Source: Gautieria morchelliformis (Eukaryota > Basidiomycota > Agaricomycetes > Gomphales > Gomphaceae). Taken from it: DNA of 64,000 nt. This document shows positions 55,314 through 64,000 of this stretch, in pieces. The notes below the pieces were generated by a model. The model did not search any database and had not been told where the DNA came from. It saw only the letters and a program-made list of their open reading frames with translations. The translations under genes were made by a program, and so were the position numbers. Where the stretch lies: the NCBI GenBank assembly GCA_015179125.1, contig WHVA01000141.1:165879-229878 (forward strand), in the 5' to 3' direction. Positions within the stretch are counted from its first letter, which is position 1, and each line of letters starts with the position of its first letter.

Positions 55314-56449
55314 ATGCTACGCACACTATACTTTCAGGACACACTACACTCTGGGAACACATGCCATACATAGGGACATGCTACCCATGAGGGGCACACA
55401 GACATGGGAGAAATGGGTGGAGACATTACCTACCCTGATGCATTACTTAGAGCTACTTTCAATTGTGATAAGATGTGTTTACTTATCCGAATAATTTTAC
55501 TTATCCCAAGTTTTATTTACCCAATGTGTTTGACCTAGCCACAGGTATCCACCCTAGCAGTGGTCCCAGTGCATTCACATCCAATGGGTCCCCGGCAGTC
55601 CCTACCCAGCGCTGTGCCACATCTCCTGGTGTGCAGCACAGGGCCACAGTAGGAATTGACTTGTGATATGCAGTATTTTCACATGGACAGTTTTATGTTG
55701 CACTGATTGTTTTTTTATATCACTTTTTCAGCCACAATTTGACTTCTTTATGCCAGATTTGTTCTTCAGTCTGTCATTCCTTAGGTATGGTCTTATTCTT
55801 ATGGAACTTTGCCTTTTTGGGGCCTATTTGGGCTTGGTCCCTGACTGATTTGCTATTTCTTTCAGTCAAGCCCTGCAGCTATTTGGTAAGGTTTTGCAAT
55901 GCATATGTTGGATTTTCAAGCTAATGTTTTAGATTCTCTCCTTGGTTTTTGGCGTGCTCTGTGCTGTGCTAATCTCTGACCTTCCTAGAGCAGTTCGCGT
56001 GGTCAGTTGGTTGTATCGTGGACTGGCATACTCTACTGCATTGCAGTTTGATTCTGGCCAGAGTTACAACTCCAGTGTGGTCTGTGGACTAGGATTGGTT
56101 TGGTGGTGCACATTGGAGTTAGGCGGTTTAAGTGGACATTGACCACCTTGCTGGTATCTGTAGTGGATTTGTTTGGTTGGTTGGATTGTGCACTGGGAGC
56201 TTGCATTGCAGTTTGATTCTGGCCAGAGTTACAACTCTGTTAGCCAGTGTGGTCTGTGAACTGGGATTGGTTTGGTGCCACACATTGGATTTAGACGGTT
56301 TAGGTGGACATTGACTGCCTCCCTGGTATCCCCTATTGTTGGTCGTGAGCTACAGTCATTGTGAAAATGTGAGTATCCTTTATATATATATATTTTGGCT
56401 TGATTTGAAACTGACTGTAATCTAAGGGAACCCTCTACACCAGAGCATG

Positions 56450-59400
56450 ATATGCAGGAGGAGCGTGCTCTGGAGCGTCAGCGTCGGTTGCCAATGACGT
56501 CCCCTTCTGTGCGTCGTCGGGAGAGGGTTCTTGCTGCAGCTCAAGAACGTCTTCGAAATCCTGACCCTCCACCTCCTCAGCCATTTCCTCGACCTCTACT
56601 CCCTCAGGACAATGCAATTCCTTGGCCTCCTGTGGCTGGACCTTCAAATGCCATTCCACCCGATCTAAGTCCTCGGGATGCTGTACGTGCTATACAGGAA
56701 CATTTAGCTGATATGCGTCTGGCACCTGTGCATCAGAGACATCCCCTGTTAGCACCACCACCTGTTCCTGTAGGCACAACAAAGACAGGGACGACAGCGT
56801 GCACGGCACCCTGAACCTCTCCCAGATCAAAGGCCACTCCAGCATCAGCCTGCACCACAACAACCTGTGCCTCTGCCTCCAGGGCCCCCTGTGCCTCCAC
56901 AGCCTCTGCATCCACCTGCACCTCCTCAGCCCCCTCCACTTCCACCGCCTCCACCAATGCCTTTAAGAAACCTTCCACTAGCACGTCACCCTTTGATTGA
57001 ACAACAGATTGCACCTCATGACCTTGGTGCTATGGATAACAAATGTCCAAAATGTAAAGCATGGCATTGGAAGGCAGAGCGTCTGACCAAGTCTACTATT
57101 ACCGAGCCCAAATTTGGTACATGTTGTTCAAAGGGCCAGATACACCTTGAATTGTTGATGGAACCTCCAGAACCATTAAAGACTCTTTTGGCCAGCCAAG
57201 ACTGGCATGGCAAACAGTTTAGGGACAATATTCGGAACTATAATACTGCACTGGCATTTGTCTCTGTGGGAGTGAACATAGATCACAAGGTCATGAATAG
57301 ACCTGGGCCATATGTCTTCAAAATTCAGGGAGGCCTCTACCATATTCATGGCACTCTTCTTCCTGCTGAGGGTCAGGATAGGGAACCCAGCTATGCGCAG
57401 CTCTACTTTTATGATCCAGCAGAGGCTTTGCGATGTAGGGAGGTCAATAACAGATTTGATCCTTTGGATTCAGATGTTTTAAGTGACCTCCAGGAAATGA
57501 TGCAGGCTCACAATCCATTGGTTCCCATCTATCAGCAGGCGAGGGAAAGGCTTAGGAACCAGCCAGATAGGTTGAATGTGGAGGCCAGACTCACCTACAG
57601 AGCGCATACAGACCAGAGAAGATATAATATTCCTACAGCGGATGAGATTGCCATTGTGCTCCCTGGAGAAGGTGTGCCTGGAGGCACTAGAGACATTGTC
57701 CTTCAGCTTAGAGGTGGATAACTGCAACGAATTCAGGGCGAGCATGCTTTCTATGCGCCACTACACTATGTCCTTCTCAAAGGAGCAATTGATCAAACGT
57801 ATCATGAAGGATGGTATCCTTGGTCGCACAGTTGCACGTGTCCATGTGATCTAATTCCAGAACTGGGGGCTCCCTCATATGCACCTTCTTATATGGTTTA
57901 AAGAGGAGGATAAGATCAGGACACCGGAAGCTGTGGACTCTTTGGTTTGGGCCGTCTTTCCTGATCAGCAAGAGCATCCAAGGCTCTACAAATTAGTTTG
58001 TGATCTAATGACTCACAGCCCCTGTGGACAAGCGCATCCTCAGGCTTCTTGCATGACAGAGGGCAAGTGTTCTAAACATTTCCCAAAGGAATTTCGTGAG
58101 GTGACATCTGTCAATGAGGATGGCTATCCACAGTATCAACATCCTAATGATGGCAGACAGCATAATGTCAGAGGCAACTTCATGGACAACCGTGACGTGG
58201 TTCCCTATTGTCCCACCCTCCTCTTTGAATTTGAATGCCATATTAATGTGGAACCCACTTTCAATGTGTGCTCTATCAAGTACATTCACAAGTATATGTA
58301 CAAGGGGCCCAACAGGACCACAATGGCCATTAATAAGGAGAGGGATGAGGTTAAACAGTACCTCGATGCATGCTATGTCAGCTCACATGAAGGTGCTTGG
58401 AGACTGATGTAACATAAAATGCATGTTCAGGTCCCTGCTGTTATGGCACTTCCAGTCCATTTGCCAGGCCAGCACAATGTGATATTTGATCCTCATATGG
58501 ATCCAGGCATGGCTTTGCAGAGGGAAGAGGGTGCTAAGACCATGCTCATGGCCTATTTTGAAGCCAATCACAGATATCCTGAGGCACGTGAACGACTCTA
58601 TGTGGAATTTCCTGAGCACTATGTCTGGGAGAAGTTAGCCAAGCGGTGGAAACCTCACAAGCAGGGTTTCAGTCTCGGTCGCCTTCATTTTGCAAGTCCA
58701 GCCTCTGGAGAGTGCTTTTACTTGCAAACCCTCCTTACAGTTGTCAGAGGAGCAACGTCGTTTGAGGAGCTTAGATCATTTGATGGTGTCCTTTGTCCTA
58801 CTTACAAGGCTGCATGCCTGGCAAGGGGCCTGTTAGAAGATGATTTAGAGTGACACAGTGTCTTCAGGAGGCTGCACATATACAAACAGGTTTCCAGCTC
58901 AGGAGGTTATTTGTCACTATTCTCCTTCGGTGTAACCCTGCACAGCCTGCTCAAATATGGGAGGAGTTTCGGGAGCGTATTTGTGATGACCTGGAGCATC
59001 AGCTTCAAAATAGGCATGGCATTTACCACCCTACCAATGATCAAATCTATGACTTTGGTCTCTTTCTCATTGACAAGATCATACGTCAGGGGGGGAAGTC
59101 TCTGGATGAGTTCCCAGATATGCCACAGATAATGGGGCACTGGGAGGGATTGGTAGGGAACCATTGGATAGCTGAGCAGCCGGACTATGACCCAGCTACA
59201 GAGCTGGAAAAATCCGCCACCAATATTGACAAGCTTAATGCAGAACAGAGGTGTGTCCATGATGAGATCCTCCATTCAGCCATAAATGGAGAGGGTCTTC
59301 TGTTCTTTGTCAATGGCCCTGGTGGTACAGGCAAAACTTTTACCTGGAACACCCTGGCTCATTCTATCAGAGGAAGGGGTCTTATTGTCCTATGCATTGC

Positions 59401-60215
59401 ATCTTCAGGAATTGCAGCATTGCTTCTGATTGGGGGCAGAACATCACATGCTATGCTCAAGATTCCAATTCTGATTCATGAGGGTTCTCTATGTGACATC
59501 AAAAGAGGCTCACCACTGGCAGAACTTCTCAAGCAGGTCCATTTGATCATATGGGATGAGGTGCCTATGCAGCATCGTCATGTAGTTGAAGCTGTCGACA
59601 GAACCTGCAGGGATGTCCTAGAGCGTCCAGATTGTCCATTTGGTGGTATTACTGTGGCTTGGGGTGGGGATTTCCAGCAAACTCTGCCTGTCGTTCCTCA
59701 AGGTAACAAGGAGGAGATTGTGGGTGCTTCTATCCAAAGATCTCCTTTGTGGCATCATGTCAAGGTCCTCCATCTTACTCAAAATATGCGGGTCGACCCT
59801 CATGATCCCCAGAGTGAACAATTTGCTCAGTGGCTCTCTGATGTTGGTCAGGGAAAGGATCTCCCTTTGGACAATTCATTGACACTTCCTCAGCACATGA
59901 TCTGTGGACCACAGGTCTCAGATCTCATTGCAGCTATCTATCCTGCATTTATCCCTAGGATGACAGTGACACCCACCTCAGACCAATTGCCATTTGAGCT
60001 CCAGCGTCGCCAGTTTCGCCATGACTATCAACAAGTCTCAAGGGCAGTCTCTTGGCACGGTAGGCATAGACTTGTGATATGTGGTATTTTCACATGGACA
60101 GTTGTATGTTGCAGTGTCAAGGGGCACTAATTGGAACAGAGTCCATGTTCTTTTAGGGGAGGGGAACAAAACTTCTAATATTGTATACAAGGAAGTGTTG
60201 CTGAAGCCTGATTAA
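56450..60215 (+). pseudogene. Helitron Rep-helicase polyprotein, multiply broken
   Basis: An N-terminal Arg/Pro-rich region (RALERQRRLPMTSPSVRRRE) is followed by MDNKCPKCKAWHWKAERL, a zinc-binding start typical of Helitron proteins. The Rep part shows ILGRTVARVHVI, a stop (TAA 57852-57854, expected Glu), FQNWGLPHMHLLIWF (the H-x-H metal site of HUH nucleases) and IKYIHKYMYKGPNR (catalytic Tyr region). The helicase part has GPGGTGKTFTW (Walker A), LIIWDEVPMQ (Walker B), WGGDFQQTLPVVPQG and, after a gap, [18 protein letters not shown]. Breaks: a deletion of the early Rep region near 57720-57790, stops at 57852 and 58410, frame changes near 56800, 58853 and 60020, and TGA at about 60074. Such enzymes nick and replicate by rolling circle; this copy cannot. 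Confidence 0.9.
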
Positions 60216-60344
60216 ATATGTATTTCCATTTGTATTTAATGTATGTAGTTTCATTTCACCAAATAATTCTTTGATTCTATTAACTACCCATGTGCAATGT
60301 TAACCTTAACTAACCCGGTGCGAAGCACAAGTCTATTGGCTAGT

Positions 60345-61471
60345 GCAAGCTAAAGCGAGGGCTCTATGGACTAAAGCAAAGTGGACGGCTGTGGTATGAG
60401 TGGCTCGGATCGGCACTTGAGAACATGGGATTCACACACCTCCAATCTGACCCAAGTGTCTATATTTGGACAAGCGAGACCGTCAAGATCGTTATACCAG
60501 TCTTCATTGATGATCTCACCCTGGTATCAAACTCGAGACACAATCTTGACAGGGTCACAGGCCGTCTAGCTAAAGTCTTCAAATTGAAGGATTTGGGAGA
60601 AACAAAATCATTGCTAGGGGTGGAAGTACAGTATGATCACCTACAGAAGACGCTAAAACTCTCACAAAAACAATATGTTGAGGAACTACTCGATCGATTC
60701 CACATGTCCGACTGCCGACCCGTATTCACGCCTATGAGCCCTGGATTAAACCTAAGCTCAGCAATGGGACCATCTACACCGGAGGAGATAGCAGAAATGA
60801 AAAACCTGCCTTACTTGAATGCAGTTGGAGCATTGAACTATCTTGCCATCTCCACTTGCCCTGACATTGCCTATGCCATTGGATGCCTCGCTTGATTCAA
60901 CTCAAATCCTGGCCCAGCACACTGGGCAGCCGTAAAACACCTCCTGCATTATTTGAAGGGGACGATTGATCTAGCACTCACATTCGCACCAAATAATGCA
61001 GGCGAAACCTTTCGAACATGGACGGACACCGATCACGGAGGAAATCCAGACAACGGTCACTCGATGTCTGGTTTCCTCATCAAGATTGGGACCGGAATGG
61101 TTAGCTGGGCCAGCAAGTTGCAAAACATAGTTACCTTATCGACAACAGAAGCCGAGTTTGTGGCAGCAACTCTCGCCGGTACTGAAATCATCTGGCTGCA
61201 AAGCCTATTTGACGAACTTGGTTCGAAGGTTGAGGAGCCATCTCATCTCTACATCAATATTCAATCCGCACTCACCGTGGCCAAAAATCCAGAGCACCAC
61301 AGGCGGATGAAGCATCTGGACCTCCGATACTTCTGGTTGCGGGAGAAGGTTGCTCAGAGAGCCATCCAAGTCAGATACCTGCCCATGAAGGATATGCCAG
61401 CCGATTTATTGATGAAAGTGTTACCTCGTGAATCGGTAGAACGGCACCGTCACGCTATGGGACTCTTCTGA
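60345..61471 (+). pseudogene. Ty1/Copia reverse transcriptase and RNase H, truncated
   Basis: CKLKRGLYGLKQSGRLWYEW begins at the Helitron boundary, followed by VFIDDLTLV (RT catalytic motif), LKDLGETKSLLGVEV, YLNAVGALNYLAISTCPDI, a TGA (60893-60895, expected Arg before FNSNPGP), then RNase H with WTDTDHGGN, SMSGFLIK, STTEAEFVAA and RRMKHLDLRYFWLRE. It ends at 61471. Gag, protease, integrase and the first half of RT are not found elsewhere in the window, so the 5' half was lost or lies outside. RNase H shows DTDHGG where DADWAG is usual. Confidence 0.9.
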
Positions 61472-61498
61472 TCGCAGACTGACTGCATCAAGGGGGTG

Positions 61499-61690
61499 TG
61501 TTGCGTCATGTGATACAGTCAGAGCATTAGTCAGCCGCTGGTGCTATACAGTAGTATGCAGCTGAGTTCGAAGGAAGAATCACACTTATCTTCCTCCGAA
61601 CTCAGACATCACTGCGCTAACACAGGGATGTTCATTCACTGGGTGTTGATGTCTGGTGCGTAGAATAAACAAATCATGAGAACATCCTCA
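61499..61690 (+). repeat. Copia 3' LTR start (polypurine tract plus LTR), end uncertain
   Basis: A polypurine tract CAAGGGGG (61489-61496) directly precedes TGTGTTGCGTCATGTGATAC, as expected for the 3' LTR of the Copia element whose RNase H stops at 61471. It contains a long hairpin: CTGAGTTCGAAGGAAGA (from about 61571) pairs with TCTTCCTCCGAACTCAG. The LTR end is not clear. Confidence 0.5.
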
Positions 61691-61760
61691 CAAAACCACT
61701 CCAGCCCCACAGCTCACTCACCTTCAATTTTCTGTTGGGTTGCATCCTGCTTAAGGGGGG

Positions 61761-62027
61761 TGTTAGAGTATTAGTAAGCTAGGATGCACGGACCAGGTAG
61801 TGATTATATAAGCCTCACTAGAATATTGACACACCTCAGTGAATGGGAGATTCACTGAGGTGAGTCTTACTTCCCATAGACAGACAGGTTACTTATCATT
61901 GTCACTCTGTAGTAACCTGTCTACCAGGCACTTACCTTATGCACAGTGAATCTCCCATTCACTGAGTAACCTGTTACTAGCTGTGCTGAGTTGTTTCAGT
62001 ATAGTCATCAATACAATAATATTTCAC
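61761..62027 (+). repeat. Second Copia-type LTR, about 267 bases
   Basis: TTAAGGGGGG (polypurine) precedes TGTTAGAGTATTAGTAAGC, a typical Copia LTR start; a plausible end is ATATTTCACA at 62027. It includes the hairpin CCTCAGTGAAT-GGGAG-ATTCACTGAGG and a second copy of that palindrome near 61936. It differs from the LTR at 61499, so it belongs to another element. Confidence 0.55.
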
Positions 62028-62094
62028 ACTGTGGTTCAAAGCTGTCTTACGTTTGCCACTGGCTGGCAGAATATGGTGATAATCGACCCTTCCA

Positions 62095-62500
62095 CGATTG
62101 AAAGGAGCTGAGTGCACAGGAAGAGAACAGCATTGACATTGAGAGGATAGAAACAACGAAGTGCATGATCAATGCGCTCATGATGGGACGCTGGGAAAAC
62201 GTACATGATCAACGCGGGAATGGATCCAGGATTAACACATACGTCCGTGCACCCCGCTGATGTATTCGAATGTTTAGCACTTATATGTGCAAATCTGAAG
62301 CCATCAAGTTATCCCCTCCGTCACGCATGGTGAGCTCATCCTGTCTCGCAAACGGTGCCTCTTCAATGCGTTTGTCCAAATGTACTACATGGCAAGGTAG
62401 GTGGACCGTCGGCCGTTAACAACATGCAGTCTATATTAATGAGGTCGCGTCCGCGGTTGTAATGTAACACCGAATATATACTAATATTTGACTGCAAAAT
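62095..62500 (+). repeat. Dispersed repeat copy 2 (partner at 8915-9300)
   Basis: It aligns with the reverse complement of 8915-9300, with a roughly 35-base extra piece near 62180-62215. No frame is conserved. Confidence 0.65.
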
Positions 62501-62631
62501 GACTCTTGCACTAATGATGTCTGAGTCGTGGAGATCGAACGCGCCAAGCTGGCTTTCAACAACCTTGTCGCCGATAAATTAATGGTTCTGGAAGAAATAC
62601 AGCCAAGATAAAGGTCCTTCAATGTTATACT

Positions 62632-64000
62632 TCATCCCTTCACTTTCTTCAGCATCGAGTTGAGCAATTCTTCAACCCTTCCTAATCGGTCATCCATCTT
62701 GGAATCGAGGGCCAGGAGCCTTTCCTCGAGATTTCCCAACCGCTCCTTTGCTGAAAGCGCCACGGATGTAGCAGGAGTCAACGACTGGCATCGGACGAGA
62801 TCATATGCCTCATCTTGGTTCTTGAAACCGGCCTCATCCTGTTTCTTGAAAATGCCTCATACTGTTCCTTCAAGCGTGCCTTATCGTGTGTCTTCAAAAA
62901 TGCCTCGCATTGTTTCTTGAAATCTTCCTCATCGTGTTCCTTCAGACCTGCCTCTTCCTTGACTTCACATGTGTCACAAATAAATGTGTCTTCTGATCCA
63001 GACGTCAGGTGTCGAACGGGAAGGAGGGGAAAATAACGGACCTTCTCGATGTATATAATACCAGCAGGGCAGTGTGATCTTGATGTTACAAAAGGTGCAG
63101 TGGTGGCTGCTCCCCAACTTCATCGAGGTCCGGTCTGGAAGTGCCTGAGTACCTTGAGACGGGTAATCGTTGTCGTATGCTTTCTCCAAGTCCGAAGCAC
63201 TGTCACCTGTGCCCAAGAGGAGTCGGACACGCTCAAGTGCTTGTACCGCTTCGCGTTCCAGCTTTCCAAAATGCCCGATGTGCACAAAGCGTCTGACTTT
63301 GATAACGTCGTGAGTTGGAAGATGTGGCGCCGGCAAACTGTCCTGCTCTATAGATGCGCCAACACACTCAGAATCCTCGCACAGATCCAAGGTGTCCCAC
63401 GCCTTGTTCGGCTGACAGATGAGGCATATAATCCGCGTTCCGCCGATTGTGCCGTGGCATTTGGCACATTGAACTCTATGTCGTGCCAGGATGTTAGTAC
63501 CATGCAAAGCTTGGAGTAATCCTGTACTCTACCCATGATTTATAGTATTTCGAACTCTGTCGTCTGCCAGGGAATGATAAAATCGGCTATCTGCGGCCGT
63601 GAGTCTTTGCCGCACAAGGCGAAAACTCATGAGCTCGTCCACATTGAGAGGACGACCCAAATGGCTGTTTCGTGTGTATAATGTTATAAATTCTTCTCTT
63701 TTGTCCCTCCGTTCCTTGAAATGCTTCCAGGACCACAATTGGCGGCGGACTTGCGCTTTAACAGCGTTGATGGCATATACCCAGAGAGAACGTGCTTTGT
63801 TAGCTTCAATAGTTGCAGGCGCAGGACGGAACCTAAGAGCCTCGGGAGCGGTCCTTTTCAGAATAAAGGTTCCAAAATGTGCTGAAACCTCAGAGTCGGT
63901 ACCCCACGTCCCCGTAATCGTTTCTGTAGCCACGTCGAACTGGCCATGCCAATACTGACTGGGATGATCGGACACAAATTCACGTTTCATGGTGAAGTGG
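62632..64000 (-). CDS. Two-ZZ-type zinc finger protein, 5' end outside the window
   Basis: From the right edge the frame reads ETITGTWGTDSEVSAHFGTF, KNxRALW-like NKARSLWVYAINAVKAQVRR and SWKHFKERRDKREEF, then a 56-base intron and a ZZ finger (CAKCHGTIGG, CLICQ, LCEDSEC). HVIKVRR-type text follows (HDVIKVRRFVHIG), then a second finger (CTFCNIKITLPCWYY...FICDTC) after an intron near 63020-63060. The C-terminus is made of 8-residue repeats (FKNQDEAG, FKKQDEAF, LKEQYEAR) and a coiled coil ending at 62632. This architecture is common in Agaricomycetes; function unknown, ZZ fingers usually bind proteins. One repeat unit is 23 instead of 24 bases (run AAAA at 62849-62852), which shifts the frame. 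Confidence 0.65.
62812..62955 (-). repeat. 24-base tandem repeat encoding 8-residue units, six copies
   Basis: On the plus strand each unit begins CCTCATCNTGNTTCTTGAAA or similar. Five units are 24 bases; the second is 23. Confidence 0.8.

Larger units (their letters stand above)
54099..60344 (+). mobile_element. Helitron unit C (degenerate, formerly autonomous) inserted in a Copia element
   Basis: It begins TCTATAGTATAAAG directly after CTAG of unit B and ends GGCTAG (CTAG 60341-60344) after a weak hairpin (GGTGCGAAGCAC), followed by T and Copia coding sequence. It shares GGCGGTTGTGGGTGT and GCAGCGCAGCCGCGAGC with the 5' ends of A and B. 54330-54530 is a CTGGATCTCTGTGTCTGCTG-rich tract. 55940-56340 holds a duplicated GATTCTGGCCAGAGTTACAA block. 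It encodes Rep/helicase remnants from 56450 and carries an LTR-like insertion at 54920-55313. Confidence 0.7.

Overview
The window looks like a piece of an Agaricomycete (mushroom-forming basidiomycete) nuclear genome. The evidence is many 45-65 base GT-AG introns, a chitin synthase with a myosin-like head, a KDZ-transposase-associated CxC5/CxC6 protein, an alpha-kinase-like protein of the kind expanded in these fungi, and a dense mix of Ty3, Copia and Helitron elements. Genus and species cannot be read from the sequence.

Layout. 1-9.4 kb is a decayed, gene-poor accessory region: a CxC5/CxC6 gene split by a 909-base TA-flanked inverted-repeat transposon, an F-box/LRR-like fragment, an alpha-kinase-like gene with in-frame stops, and a broken uncharacterised coding remnant. 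9.5-27.4 kb is the host gene core: a Myb/SANT protein with a coiled coil (+), a WW-like/multi-pass membrane family protein (-) with duplicated N-terminal exons, a NUDIX hydrolase (+), a large chitin synthase (+) and a zinc-finger protein (-). 28-62.1 kb is almost entirely transposons nested in each other, apart from one acidic/lysine-rich putative gene (31.6-33.6 kb). 62.6-64 kb holds a two-ZZ-finger protein cut by the window edge.

The transposon block holds: a truncated Ty3 integrase plus chromodomain (28.2-29.2 kb) joined to a partial LTR; an 827-base near-perfect foldback palindrome (30.0-30.8 kb) inserted in a 31-32 base GC-rich minisatellite; a 12-kb region bounded by about 0.86-kb inverted arms built from the same minisatellite (34.48-46.47 kb); a full-length 6.2-kb Ty3 element with target duplication GCACG inserted into the left arm (35.34-41.55 kb); three successive Helitron units placed head to tail after a fourth truncated 3' end (47.0-60.34 kb), the last with Rep and Pif1-type helicase remnants and its 3' end inside a Copia reverse transcriptase; then the Copia RT/RNase H and LTRs.

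Several genes are broken by single-base changes at or beside short homopolymer runs, including the otherwise intact chitin synthase. Part of the apparent pseudogenisation may therefore be consensus error, which should be settled with reads before biological interpretation. Exon boundaries are read by eye from GT-AG signals and frame continuity. No database search was possible, so family names rest on recognised motifs.
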